A stretch of DNA of 64,000 nucleotides from Pacificispira sp002696645 (GCF_048892425.1 NZ_JBLZHU010000003.1:186001-250000); one strand, 5' to 3'; shown: positions 51,701 to 60,684, counted from the first letter of the stretch. A program made the numbers and translations. The notes: generated by a model not told the origin, from the letters alone.

Positions 51701-51997
51701 ATGCTTCACACGATACTGTTTCAAGACAACCCAAACGCTGACCCAGACATTCGTACACGCCACATGGCCAATCACCTGGATTTTCTGATGCAGAATAAGG
51801 GCATCATTCAAGCGGCAGGCCCATTGAAGGACAAGGATGGGTCAATCACAGGTGGGCTGTGGCTTGTGGACGTCAATTCCACTGAAGATGCATGGCACCT
51901 GATTAAGTCCGACCCGTTCTGGCCGACCGGCCTGCGCGATACGATTGAGGTGAAGCAATGGGTGCAAGTCTTTGCTGAGGGCCGAAAGCTACTGTGA
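51701..51997 (+). CDS. YciI-like protein
   Basis: A 98-residue protein of the YciI-like (ferredoxin-fold dimer) family. Marks are RTRHMANHLDFLMQNKGIIQAAGPLKDKDGSITGGLWLVDVNSTEDAWHLIKSDPFW, with the conserved histidine and aspartate residues typical of YciI. The ribosome site AGGAGGATATC is perfect. Family members are small enzymes or ligand-binding proteins, often near dehydrogenases, whose functions are mostly undetermined. It lies beside the divergent LysR regulator, which probably controls it. Confidence 0.85.
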   Translation: MLHTILFQDNPNADPDIRTRHMANHLDFLMQNKGIIQAAGPLKDKDGSITGGLWLVDVNSTEDAWHLIKSDPFWPTGLRDTIEVKQWVQVFAEGRKLL

Positions 51998-52095
51998 CCC
52001 ATACCATCTGCTGCCCCCTAGAATACGCGCCTTTCATCAGCTGATCACTTTATTTAAATAAGCGCTCAAAAAAAAGAATGGACGCTGATTGCCAT

Positions 52096-52128
52096 CCTCT
52101 GTTATCCTTTAGATTGGATAATAAGAGG
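52096..52128. promoter_or_regulatory. inverted repeat upstream of the amine-catabolic cluster
   Basis: CCTCT-g-TTATCC (52096-52107) and GGATAA-ta-AGAGG (52116-52128) form an interrupted 11-bp dyad with an 8-base centre, 26 bp before the first oxidoreductase. Two smaller perfect palindromes, ATCAGCTGAT (52036) and TTATTTAAATAA (52050), lie just upstream in the same 157-bp gap. Confidence 0.4.
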
Positions 52129-52154
52129 CGGTGTGCGTGCCGCGCGGATGGGTT

Positions 52155-53759
52155 ATGGCAAATCAGTATGATGCGATTGTTGTAGGCGCAGGCCATAATG
52201 GCCTGACGGCGGGCTGTTATCTGGCGCGGGCTGGCCTGAAAACCCTGATCGTTGAGAAGAACGATTGGATCGGTGGCGCGGCGGTCAGCCGCGAATTGCA
52301 TCCCGGCTGGACCTATTCCAACTGTTCCTATGTCTGCAGCCTGCTGCGCCCCGAAGTGGCACGCGACCTGGATCTGGGTCGCCATGGCCTGCAGGTGACC
52401 CCCTATGAGGGCGGCCTGTCCTTTATGGAGAATGGCGACTATTTCGGTTATTATGCGGACCACGATGCGCTGCGCCGGGAGATTAAGCGCCATTCGCCCC
52501 GCGATGCGGATGCCTATGACCGGTTTTCCCGCTTTGTGCTGCAGCAATGCCGCTTCATTCGCCCCCTTTTATTGCGCAGCCCGCCAGACCCTGTGCGGAT
52601 GCGCCCGCGCGATATTCAGGAATTACTGTATTTGCTGAAGCGGTTCCATGATATGGGCCCGCGCCAGATGGCCGATACGCTGAGATTCTACACAGCCTCC
52701 GTCGCAGATTTCCTGGATGAGTTCTTTGAATGCGAAATCCTGAAGGCCCATCTGGCTGGCAGTGGCATTATCGGCACAGGCCTTGGCGTTTATTCGCCGG
52801 GAACGGCCTATGTCCTGCTGCATCACTATATGGGGGAAGTCGATGGCAGCATCGGTGCCTGGGGCTTCAGCCGGGGCGGCATGGGCGGCGTCAGCCAATC
52901 CCTGGCCTCTGCCTTCAAGGAAGCAGGCGGCGAAATCCGCGCGGGCAACGGCATTGAGAAATTCCTATGCCGAGAGGGCGAGGTGATCGGGGTCGCGCTG
53001 GACAATGGCGATGAGATTACGGCGAAAACCGTGGTCTCCAACATGGATGTCCGCCGCACCTTCCTAAATCATGTGGAAGACGGTACATTGAGCGATGATT
53101 TCGTCAAGGCCGTGAAGCGGTTCAAAATCCGCGGTTCTTCAGCCAAGTTGAACATCGCCCTGGATGGCATGCCGGACTTCCCGTCCCTGCCGAAGGGAAC
53201 AATTCTGACCCAGGGCGACATGCATGCCAGCCAATCGCTGGACGAATTGGAACAGGCCTATGACGAATGGAAGGCAGGGCGCTGGTCCAAGGACCCCTAT
53301 TTCGACATGCTGATCCCCTCCCTGATCGATCCGACGCTGGCCGCGCCGGGCAAGCATATGATGACGGTCTTTGTGCAATATGCCCCCTATGAGCTGGCGA
53401 ATGGCGAAAGCTGGGATGGGCCGAACCGGGACGCCATGGCCGAATCCGTGATTTCCAAGATTGCGAAATACAGCCCCAATTTCCGGGACCTGATCGTCCA
53501 TAAGGAAGTGCGCAGCCCCTGGGATATCGAACGGGAAGTCGGCCTGACAGAAGGCAATATCTTCCAGGGCGAACTGACCTTCGACCAATTGCTGTTTAAC
53601 AGACCGGTGCCGGGCTATGCGCAATATCGGTCCCCGATCAAAGGACTGTATATGTGCGGATCTTCCACCCATCCCGGCGGTGGCGTTATGGCGGCCCCCG
53701 GTGCAAATGCGGCACGGGAAATCTTAAGCGACCTGGGTCGCGGGCAGCGTGCGGCATGA
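52155..53759 (+). CDS. FAD-dependent oxidoreductase, PYROXD2/phytoene-desaturase-like (A)
   Basis: A 534-residue flavoprotein of the COG1233 group. The FAD-binding motif AIVVGAGHNGLTAGCYLARAG lies at residues 7-27, followed by GGAAVSRELHPGWTYSNCSYVCSLL. Near the C-terminus, GLYMCGSSTHPGGGVMAAPGANAARE is the terminal FAD contact shared with amine oxidases and phytoene desaturases. The set resembles animal PYROXD2. No carotenoid gene is nearby; downstream genes point to amine oxidation instead. The start follows the ATG at 52155. It overlaps the next gene, a distant paralogue, by ATGA, and the two may act as one complex or in sequence. Confidence 0.82.
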   Translation: MANQYDAIVVGAGHNGLTAGCYLARAGLKTLIVEKNDWIGGAAVSRELHPGWTYSNCSYVCSLLRPEVARDLDLGRHGLQVTPYEGGLSFMENGDYFGYYADHDALRREIKRHSPRDADAYDRFSRFVLQQCRFIRPLLLRSPPDPVRMRPRDIQELLYLLKRFHDMGPRQMADTLRFYTASVADFLDEFFECEILKAHLAGSGIIGTGLGVYSPGTAYVLLHHYMGEVDGSIGAWGFSRGGMGGVSQSLASAFKEAGGEIRAGNGIEKFLCREGEVIGVALDNGDEITAKTVVSNMDVRRTFLNHVEDGTLSDDFVKAVKRFKIRGSSAKLNIALDGMPDFPSLPKGTILTQGDMHASQSLDELEQAYDEWKAGRWSKDPYFDMLIPSLIDPTLAAPGKHMMTVFVQYAPYELANGESWDGPNRDAMAESVISKIAKYSPNFRDLIVHKEVRSPWDIEREVGLTEGNIFQGELTFDQLLFNRPVPGYAQYRSPIKGLYMCGSSTHPGGGVMAAPGANAAREILSDLGRGQRAA

Positions 53760-55315
53760 GCAACTATGACACCATCATCATTGGGGCAGGACATAATGGC
53801 CTGGCGGCCGCAACGCGACTGGCCCAGTCCGGACAAAAGGTTCTGGTTCTGGAGCAAGCAGCAACACCAGGTGGCGCCATTGCCCAGAGTGAATTGGAAC
53901 CCGGTGTTTTCGCACCCCGCTTTGCCCATTTGCTGATGGGACTGGGCACACCGGAAATCAAGGCTTTGGGCCTGCAGGATCATGGGTGCACACCCGCTGT
54001 AAGTGACATGCCAACCATTGCCTTGTGCCCGACAGGTCGACACGTCGTGTTGCAGGGTGGCACAGTCCATTATGCCGATGGCACCCCCCATCCAGACGCC
54101 GCCCAATATCAGGCCTTAACCAAACGACTGACAAAATTTGCAGCGGGCATCGCGCAGATTTCAAGACAGGCCCCGCCAGCCCTGACCGGGGGCGGATGGC
54201 GTCAAGCGCTTGATCTGGGAAAAATCGGCCTGAACATGCGGTTGCAGGGCAAGGATGACCTGCGTGAATTCATGCGGGTCGCGTTGTCGAATGTCTATGA
54301 CGCCGTTCTGGATGAAATCACGGACGGACCTTTGGCCGGTGTTCTTGGGTTTGATGCCATCCTTGGCGGTCACATGGGTCCGCGCGCGCCGGGTACGATG
54401 TTGAGCCTTCTGACCCGCATGCGGGAAGGGGCGCGGCGCAGCCTGCCAAAAGGGGGCATGGGCGCGCTGGCGGCCAGTTTCACCAATGCCGCCATCGCGG
54501 CGGGCGTTGAAATTCGCTGTAACAGCAAAGTCTTTGAAATCAGCGTGGCCAATGATCAAGTGACCGGCATTGTGCTTCAGGATGGCAGCAGGCTGGCCTG
54601 TGATCAGGTCCTGTCCAGCCTGGATCCGAAAACCACGATGCACCTGTCCCATATTCTCCATTATGATGCGGAAATGGTGCGTCGTGTCCGGCATATTCGC
54701 ACCAAGGGTGCTGTCGCGAAGGTCAATCTGGCCCTTTCCAACGCCCCGAAAATTACGGGTCTGGATGAAAGCCTTGCCGCAGCACGCTGGGTGATGGCCC
54801 CGTCCATGGATGCCTTGGAACTGGGGTATAACGGCGCGAAATATGGCCGTCTACCAGACGATGTAATTTTCGAAGCCGTGGTGCCCAGCCTCAGCGATCC
54901 TTCCATCACGACTGGCGGCCATCATGTCCTGTCCGCTATCGTCCAATATGTACCCTACGAGTTGAAACAGGGCTGGGATACCAACAGCAATACCGATCTG
55001 GGCAATCGCGTTATCGCCGCCCTGGATAAGGTCGCCCCCGGACTGGCCGATAGTGTCACCGCGCGGGAAGTGATCAGCCCCCAGGATATCGAGATCGAAA
55101 CCGGCGCACCGGGCGGTCATTGGCACCATGGCGAATTAATTGCCGATCAGATGCTGATGATGCGCCCCGCCCCTGGCATGGAACGCTATGCCCTGCCGGT
55201 ATCGGGCCTGTTTCTGTGCGGCGCATCGGCCCATCCCGGTGGTGACGTTACGGCGCTGCCGGGCCTGAATGCCGCCGATGCGGTGCTGGCCGGTTTGAAA
55301 CGGAAGGCTGCGTGA
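53756..55315 (+). CDS. FAD-dependent oxidoreductase, PYROXD2/phytoene-desaturase-like (B)
   Basis: A 519-residue paralogue of the preceding gene, coupled to it by an ATGA overlap. It has the same framework: TIIIGAGHNGLAAATRLAQSG, GGAIAQSELEPGVFAPRFAHLLMG, and GLFLCGASAHPGGDVTALPGLNAADAV at the end. The central substrate region differs clearly from its neighbour, so the two probably handle different intermediates or form a heterodimer. The stop overlaps the start of the GcvT-like gene by one base. Confidence 0.82.
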   Translation: MSNYDTIIIGAGHNGLAAATRLAQSGQKVLVLEQAATPGGAIAQSELEPGVFAPRFAHLLMGLGTPEIKALGLQDHGCTPAVSDMPTIALCPTGRHVVLQGGTVHYADGTPHPDAAQYQALTKRLTKFAAGIAQISRQAPPALTGGGWRQALDLGKIGLNMRLQGKDDLREFMRVALSNVYDAVLDEITDGPLAGVLGFDAILGGHMGPRAPGTMLSLLTRMREGARRSLPKGGMGALAASFTNAAIAAGVEIRCNSKVFEISVANDQVTGIVLQDGSRLACDQVLSSLDPKTTMHLSHILHYDAEMVRRVRHIRTKGAVAKVNLALSNAPKITGLDESLAAARWVMAPSMDALELGYNGAKYGRLPDDVIFEAVVPSLSDPSITTGGHHVLSAIVQYVPYELKQGWDTNSNTDLGNRVIAALDKVAPGLADSVTAREVISPQDIEIETGAPGGHWHHGELIADQMLMMRPAPGMERYALPVSGLFLCGASAHPGGDVTALPGLNAADAVLAGLKRKAA

Positions 55316-56529
55316 TGAACAAGGTTCTTAAGAATTCAACCATGCGACAGACCCCCGTCCAGGTGCCACGCGGTTTGGTGCCAACCCCTTTCCACGCGCG
55401 TCTGGAACCTGCGAATATCACCCAGGATTGGATGGGCTGGTCCGGGTTCCTGTCTGCCCGCAAGTTTCAATCGGTGGAAAGCGAATATTTCGCGATCCGC
55501 AATCAGTCGACCCTATTTGATCTATCGCCCATGCATAAATACAGAATTGAAGGGCCCGACGCCTTAACCGTGGTCAATCGTCTGCTGACCCGGGATGTGC
55601 GCAAGCTGAAGGACAATCGTGTCGGCTATGCCGTCTGGTGTGACGAAGATGGCAGTACCATTGATGATGGAACCATCTTCCGCTTCACCGACACCCATTT
55701 CCGCCTGTGCTGTCAGGAACCGCAATATACCTGGCTGTGTGATGTCGCCTGGGGTTTTGATGTCACCCTGACCGATGAAAGCGAGACCGTGGTTGGCCTG
55801 TCGATGCAGGGGCCAACCAGCTATTCCGTTCTGAAAGCCGCCGGTTTTGAGGGCACAGAGGGCATGAAGCCTTTTGATATTCAGCATTTCGATGGTGACA
55901 TCATGATTTCCCGAACCGGGTTTACAGGTGATCTGGGATACGAACTGTGGGCTGACGCAGAAAATGCGCTGCCCCTGTATGATCGACTGATGAGCGCCGG
56001 TCGGAATTTAGGGTTACGCCCGATTGGCTATGACGCACTGAATATGGCCCGCATTGAAGCCGGGTTTATGGTGACTGGTGTTGAGTTCCAATCCATTCAT
56101 CATGCACTGCGCCCGACCCGGGGGCGCACCCCGTTTGATTTGGGCCTGGATTGGCTGGTGCATTTCGATAAGGGGCATTTCAATGGCCGCCGCGCCTTGC
56201 TGAAGGCTAAGGAAACTGGGCCACGTTATGCTCTGGTCGCCCTGGAAATCGATGGGAACAAGCCAGCCCATCAGGCCTTGGTCTATCACAAGGGGAAGAC
56301 GGAGGCCGGCCTGATCACGTCGGCCCTATGGTCGCCGATCTGCAAACGCAATCTGGCGCTGGCCATGCTGAAGGCCCCCTTTGGCATCGATATCACGACG
56401 GATCTCAAGGTTGAGATCTATCATGACAAGGAAGGGAAGTATGACCGCGCCATGGTTCCGGCGAAAATTGCGGACCGTCCCTTCTTTAACAACCCGCGCC
56501 GCGCGGCGACACCGCCTGCCCTGTGCTAA
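55315..56529 (+). CDS. GcvT/DmdA-like C1 transferase
   Basis: A 404-residue protein with the aminomethyltransferase fold. Motifs are FDLSPMHKYRIEGPDALTVVNRLLTRDV, MQGPTSYSVLKAAGF, SRTGFTGDLGYELWAD and GYDALNMARIEAGF. Relatives include glycine-cleavage T protein, DmdA (dimethylsulfoniopropionate demethylase) and the C-terminal domain of dimethylglycine dehydrogenase. All pass a one-carbon unit to tetrahydrofolate. No gcvH or gcvP lies nearby, so glycine cleavage is unlikely. Its place after two flavoprotein oxidases suggests it collects the methyl or formaldehyde-level carbon released from an N-methylated amine. DMSP cannot be ruled out. Confidence 0.82.
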   Translation: MNKVLKNSTMRQTPVQVPRGLVPTPFHARLEPANITQDWMGWSGFLSARKFQSVESEYFAIRNQSTLFDLSPMHKYRIEGPDALTVVNRLLTRDVRKLKDNRVGYAVWCDEDGSTIDDGTIFRFTDTHFRLCCQEPQYTWLCDVAWGFDVTLTDESETVVGLSMQGPTSYSVLKAAGFEGTEGMKPFDIQHFDGDIMISRTGFTGDLGYELWADAENALPLYDRLMSAGRNLGLRPIGYDALNMARIEAGFMVTGVEFQSIHHALRPTRGRTPFDLGLDWLVHFDKGHFNGRRALLKAKETGPRYALVALEIDGNKPAHQALVYHKGKTEAGLITSALWSPICKRNLALAMLKAPFGIDITTDLKVEIYHDKEGKYDRAMVPAKIADRPFFNNPRRAATPPALC

Positions 56530-56569
56530 CCAGCCTTGTATTAAGTTCAATATTTTGGAGACACCCGTT

Positions 56570-57943
56570 ATGAAGTCGCTTAGCAATTCAGCCGCAACCA
56601 TCCGCGATTATGACAACACCCATTTCATGCACCCCTGGGAAGGAATGGCGGAGTTTGGCAGCGCGGATCGCACCATCTCTGCCTCTGCGGAAGGCATCTA
56701 TGTCTATGACCAGAACGGGCGGAAACTGATCGACGGGCCCGGCGGCATGTGGTGTTCCCAGATCGGATATGCCAGGCAGGATATGGCCGATGCGATTGCA
56801 GATCAGGTCATGAAGCTGTCCTATAATTCGCCATGGAACACGGCCAGCGCGCCACCGGCCTTGCTGGCCAAAAAGCTGGCGGATCTGGCACCGGGCGACC
56901 TGAACACCGTGTTCTTCACCACCGGGGGTTCAACAGCCGTCGATACCGCCATCCGCTTTATGCATTTCTATAACAATCGCCTGGGTCGTCGCGACAAGAA
57001 GATCGTCCTGTCGCGGGTACGCGCCTATCATGGATCGACCTATTTGTCGGCTTCCGTCACCGGGCGCGATCAGGGCAGCAACAACCTGGATATCGAAAAA
57101 GACCGCGTGCGCCTGTTATCCGACGTGAATCCCAATCTGCGCCCCAAGGGCACATCCCTGGACGATTGGTGCGATGCCAAACTGGCGGAGATGGAAGCGC
57201 TTATCCTGGAAACCGGTCCAGACAAGATCGGTGCCTTCATTGCCGAACCGATCCTGGCATCCGGTGGCGTGATCATTCCCCCGCCCGGCTATCACAAGCG
57301 GACGCTGGAACTGTGCCATAAATACGATATTCTCTATATCTCTGACGAGGTTGTGACGGCCTTTGGGCGCTTGGGGCATTGGTTCGCGTCGAAAGATGTG
57401 TTTGATATTCAACCGGATATGATCACCTGCGCCAAAGGCATCACGTCAGGCTACCTGCCGCTTGGTGCCTGCCTGATATCCGACCGGTTGCTGGAACCGA
57501 TCAGCGGTGAAGGTCATGAGAACACATTCTTCAACAACGGCTATACCTATTCAGGGCATCCCGTTTCCTGCGCCGCTGCCCTGAAGAATATCGAAATAAT
57601 CGAGAACGAGAAAATTCTGGAACATGTGCGGGCGATTTCCCCCCGGTTCATGGAAAAGCTGAATGCCCTGCGCGATCTGCCCAATATCGGGGATACACGG
57701 GGAATGGGTCTTGTTGGCTGTGTCGAAGCCGCCGTAGACCCAAGTGACGATCAAACCCGCGCTGAGCGTTTGCAGGCATTTGGCAACAAGGTCGATCAGA
57801 AATGTGAAGAACTGGGCCTGATCGTGCGTCCCTTGGGCCATATGTGCGTTTTCTCGCCCCCTTTGGTTATTACTGAGGGACAAATAGACGATATGTTCGC
57901 TATCCTGTCGGAGGCGATACGTCTGGTCGCGACCGAGTTTTAA
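56570..57943 (+). CDS. class III (omega) aminotransferase
   Basis: A 457-residue PLP enzyme of the omega-aminotransferase group. The pyrophosphate loop region is TTGGSTAVDTAIRF, followed by RVRAYHGSTYLSASVTG, ISDEVVTAFGRLGHWF and the PLP lysine in ITCAKGITSGYLPLGA. The YTYSGHPVSCAAALKNIEII segment is typical. Nearest family types transfer an amino group from putrescine, spermidine, taurine or beta-alanine to pyruvate. It has GGAG about 10 nt before the ATG at 56570, 40 bp after the GcvT-like gene. With the polyamine-type binding protein downstream, a polyamine or related omega-amine is a plausible substrate. Confidence 0.88.
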   Translation: MKSLSNSAATIRDYDNTHFMHPWEGMAEFGSADRTISASAEGIYVYDQNGRKLIDGPGGMWCSQIGYARQDMADAIADQVMKLSYNSPWNTASAPPALLAKKLADLAPGDLNTVFFTTGGSTAVDTAIRFMHFYNNRLGRRDKKIVLSRVRAYHGSTYLSASVTGRDQGSNNLDIEKDRVRLLSDVNPNLRPKGTSLDDWCDAKLAEMEALILETGPDKIGAFIAEPILASGGVIIPPPGYHKRTLELCHKYDILYISDEVVTAFGRLGHWFASKDVFDIQPDMITCAKGITSGYLPLGACLISDRLLEPISGEGHENTFFNNGYTYSGHPVSCAAALKNIEIIENEKILEHVRAISPRFMEKLNALRDLPNIGDTRGMGLVGCVEAAVDPSDDQTRAERLQAFGNKVDQKCEELGLIVRPLGHMCVFSPPLVITEGQIDDMFAILSEAIRLVATEF

Positions 57944-58019
57944 GCGCGACCACCGGTTCCTGTCGGCATTCGGTCGAAGGGAATCAATTTAGGGAATGAC
58001 AAGAACAGGGAGACTAAAA

Positions 58020-59087
58020 ATGCGATTTACCACCATCAAAGTGGCGTTGGCCGCCGCGACTGCCGCATGGATTCTAGGGGGATCTGCGCAGGCAGCTGAT
58101 CCGGAACTGGTCGTGTTCGACTGGTCCGGTTATGAAGACCCGGAATTCTATAAGGGTTTCACAGAAGCAAATGGAGCAGCCCCGACTTTTGCCTTTTTTG
58201 GCGATGAGGAAGAAGCCTTCCAGAAACTGCGCGCTGGTTTCCAGGCTGATTTGGCCCATCCGTGCTCTCAAAGCGTATCGCGCTGGAAAGATGCCGGTTT
58301 GATCAAGCCAATGGATGCCAAGCGTATCGATAATTTCGCGGACCTGAATCCTGGTCTGCGCGACATGCCCGGCTTTGTCGAAGGCGATAAAGTTTGGATG
58401 CTGCCGATCGATTGGGGGAACACCGCGCTGACCTATCGCACCGACCTGATCAAAGAATCCGAAGTTCAATCCCTGAAGGCCTTCGCCAATCCGAAGTTTC
58501 AGGGCAAGGTCTCTATCGGTGACAATGTGGATGACGCCTATGCGCTGGCCTTTCTTGCGACCGGCGTGACGGATTGGACCAAGGCCACTGACGAGCAGTT
58601 TAAAGCCGCCTCTGACTTCCTGCGCGAAGTGCACAAAAATGTCCGCTTCTATTGGCAGGATGGTGCAACCCTGGCGCAAGCCATGGCTTCGGGTGAGGTT
58701 TCCCTGGCCTGGGCGTGGAATGAAACGCCGGTTCGTCTGCAGGCTGAAGGGCATCCGGCTGCGATGAAACGGGATACGGATGAAGGACTTTCCACCTGGG
58801 TCTGCGGGTATTCCATGATGGAGAATGGCGGCGGCAGTGAGGACAAGGCCTATGCATTCCTGAATGCTTGGCTGTCTTCACAGACTGCAGATTATCTGGT
58901 CAATGCCTGGGGCTATGGTCATTCCAACCAAACGGCTATGAATGCAATGGATCAGGCAACATTGGCCAGCATGGGCTATGACAATGTCGATTCCTTCCGG
59001 GATAAGACCTTGTGGCAAGCCCCGGTTCCGGCCGAATTGCGCGAAAAGATGATTGCTGAATTTGAACAGATCAAGGCTGGGTTCTAA
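58020..59087 (+). CDS. PotD/PotF-like periplasmic binding protein
   Basis: A 355-residue extracytoplasmic binding protein of family 1/PotD type. The signal peptide (residues 1-24, ending AQAAD) is followed by ELVVFDWSGYEDPEFYKGFTEANG, then MLPIDWGNTALTYRTDLI and a lid sequence near the C-terminus. The WSGY and DWGNT elements are typical for spermidine- and putrescine-binding proteins. The ATG at 58020 has AGGGAG upstream. No permease or ATPase gene for it lies in the window. It probably captures the compound degraded by the upstream cluster. A stem-loop terminator follows. Confidence 0.88.
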   Translation: MRFTTIKVALAAATAAWILGGSAQAADPELVVFDWSGYEDPEFYKGFTEANGAAPTFAFFGDEEEAFQKLRAGFQADLAHPCSQSVSRWKDAGLIKPMDAKRIDNFADLNPGLRDMPGFVEGDKVWMLPIDWGNTALTYRTDLIKESEVQSLKAFANPKFQGKVSIGDNVDDAYALAFLATGVTDWTKATDEQFKAASDFLREVHKNVRFYWQDGATLAQAMASGEVSLAWAWNETPVRLQAEGHPAAMKRDTDEGLSTWVCGYSMMENGGGSEDKAYAFLNAWLSSQTADYLVNAWGYGHSNQTAMNAMDQATLASMGYDNVDSFRDKTLWQAPVPAELREKMIAEFEQIKAGF

Positions 59088-59124
59088 TCCATTCCTGGTT
59101 TGTGTGGTTAAATTGAAATTGCTG

Positions 59125-59166
59125 TGGGCGCGAAGGGATCATACCCTTTGCGCCCATAGTCTTTTG
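59125..59166 (+). terminator. stem-loop terminator after the binding-protein gene
   Basis: A 13-bp stem (59125-59137 with 59144-59156, one G-U pair) and a six-base loop are followed by TCTTTT. It lies 37 bp past the stop codon and ends 10 bp before the next gene. Confidence 0.6.
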
Positions 59167-59176
59167 GGAGAGGACA

Positions 59177-59959
59177 ATGCTGGATGACGATTTAAACTAT
59201 GATGATCGCCACATCGCCTTTCTGGAGGCTTTGTGGGGTGAGGGATTCCTGAGCCCTGGCGGACCGGAAGAAGTGGCGCGCATTCTGGCCGGGCTGGATC
59301 TTACCGGTAAGACCATTGTGGATGTCGGCAGCGGCGCAGGCGGCATTACAATTGCCCTGGCCGGGCAATATCAGGCGGGCAAAGTCATCGGGCTGGATGT
59401 GGAAGAACCCGTCTGTGCCCATGCCAGACGTCGTGTTGCCGATGCGGGATTGACGGAGCGCGTCGAAATCCGCCAGGTCACACCGGGCCCTTTTCCCCTG
59501 CCCGATGCCTCTGTTGATATCGTTTTCAGCAAGGATTCCATCGTCCACATTCCCGACAAGCACGCCTTAGCACAGGATGCCTTTCGCGTGCTGCGCTCTG
59601 GCGGCTGGTTCGCCGCCTCGGACTGGTTGATATCCCATGACGGCGACCCCAGCCCGGAAATGGCCGCCTATATCGCACAGGAAGATTTGGGGTTCGGCAT
59701 GGCCTCTCCCTCCCGCTATCGGGACGCCCTGGCTGCGGCTGGATTCGTCGACATTCAATTGACCAATCGGAATCCCTGGTATCGGGATGTCGCCAAAGAG
59801 GAACTGGCGCGTCTGGTCGGTCCCGAACGCCAAAAGTTTGAGGCGACCCTTGGCGCAGAGGACCTACAGGGTATGATCAATACCTGGGAGGCGATGCTGG
59901 TTGTTTTGGACTCTGGCGAACATTGCCCGCATCATTTCCGGGCGCGGAAACCACACTAA
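59177..59959 (+). CDS. SAM-dependent N-methyltransferase, phosphoethanolamine-methyltransferase-like
   Basis: A 260-residue methyltransferase. The N-terminus DDRHIAFLEALWGEGFLSPGGPEEVARIL matches the FGxGFxSxGG block found ahead of motif I in plant and nematode phosphoethanolamine N-methyltransferases. Motif I is IVDVGSGAGGITIALA, followed by GLDVEEPV, DIVFSKDSIVHIPDK and LRSGGWFAASDWLIS. Family members methylate phosphoethanolamine, sarcosine or related amines. The gene has its own GGGAGAGGACA ribosome site after the terminator. Its product could make, or recycle, a methylated amine of the kind the upstream enzymes may oxidise. The actual substrate is unknown. Confidence 0.82.
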   Translation: MLDDDLNYDDRHIAFLEALWGEGFLSPGGPEEVARILAGLDLTGKTIVDVGSGAGGITIALAGQYQAGKVIGLDVEEPVCAHARRRVADAGLTERVEIRQVTPGPFPLPDASVDIVFSKDSIVHIPDKHALAQDAFRVLRSGGWFAASDWLISHDGDPSPEMAAYIAQEDLGFGMASPSRYRDALAAAGFVDIQLTNRNPWYRDVAKEELARLVGPERQKFEATLGAEDLQGMINTWEAMLVVLDSGEHCPHHFRARKPH

Positions 59960-60684
59960 AGCTTGCTGACAGCCTCTACGGCGATCCACAGGCCTAGCGC
60001 TGCTGTCGCTGTTCCGGTGACCGATTGCAGGCCCCGATGTGTCCAGGTCATCGCGCGGGCCGACCAGGCCAGAGGCACGGCCATAAGGGAGGACAGCAAG
60101 GCCATTCCCACAAGAGAGCCAACGCCAAACAAAGCAATATAGGCGAAGCTAAGCGCACTGGATTGCATCCCAGCCGCGGTCACGACCAACAGAGCCGCAG
60201 ATCCCGCCATGCCATGGGTCATGCCGATCAACAAGGTGCGCCAGGGCAATCCCGCCGGGTGGCCGTGATCATGTTTCGGGGCATGTACTTCCTGGGGATG
60301 TGTGTCCTGAACCGGAAGGGCATCCTTCGCATGGGAATGGGCGTGTAGGTGAACGGTGCCGTCCTGGTGACGGTGGCGATGAAAATGCAGCCGATCGCGC
60401 GCAAGCCGATAAATCACCTGCCCCCCCAACATAACCAGCATTCCCCCGACCAGAACCTCCAAAAGGGTGGAAAACCGGTCTGGCAGGGCCGCGCCGAACA
60501 GGATCGCACCGCCTGCGATGACGATCAGGGTCAGACAGTGACCAAAGCCCCAGATAACCCCGTGTCGCACGATGCGCCCAACGGAACGCTCCCGCGTGGC
60601 GATACAGGACACCGCAGCGACGTGATCGGCCTCAAGCGCGTGCTGCATGCCGATCAACAGCCCGACTGAAAGAATTCCTAACAT
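59956..60684 (-). CDS. nickel/cobalt-type transporter, UreH/NicO-like
   Basis: A 242-residue membrane protein with about six helices. The first helix carries HALEADH, the HX4DH signature of nickel/cobalt transporters, followed by a second metal motif GFGHCLTL. A long cytoplasmic or periplasmic His-rich loop (FHRHRHQDGTVHLHAHSHAKD...HDHGHP, about residues 100-150) follows, then GMTHGMAGSAALLVVTA. The family covers UreH-like Ni uptake and RcnA-like Ni/Co export; the sequence alone does not decide direction. The ATG at 60684 with CGGAG upstream matches the family start. No urease or hydrogenase gene is nearby. Confidence 0.84.
   Translation of the reverse strand: MLGILSVGLLIGMQHALEADHVAAVSCIATRERSVGRIVRHGVIWGFGHCLTLIVIAGGAILFGAALPDRFSTLLEVLVGGMLVMLGGQVIYRLARDRLHFHRHRHQDGTVHLHAHSHAKDALPVQDTHPQEVHAPKHDHGHPAGLPWRTLLIGMTHGMAGSAALLVVTAAGMQSSALSFAYIALFGVGSLVGMALLSSLMAVPLAWSARAMTWTHRGLQSVTGTATAALGLWIAVEAVSKL

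Noticed and set aside
53756..55315. Carotenoid biosynthesis (phytoene desaturase)
   Set aside because: No phytoene synthase, cyclase or geranylgeranyl synthase is nearby; the neighbours are amine and C1 enzymes.
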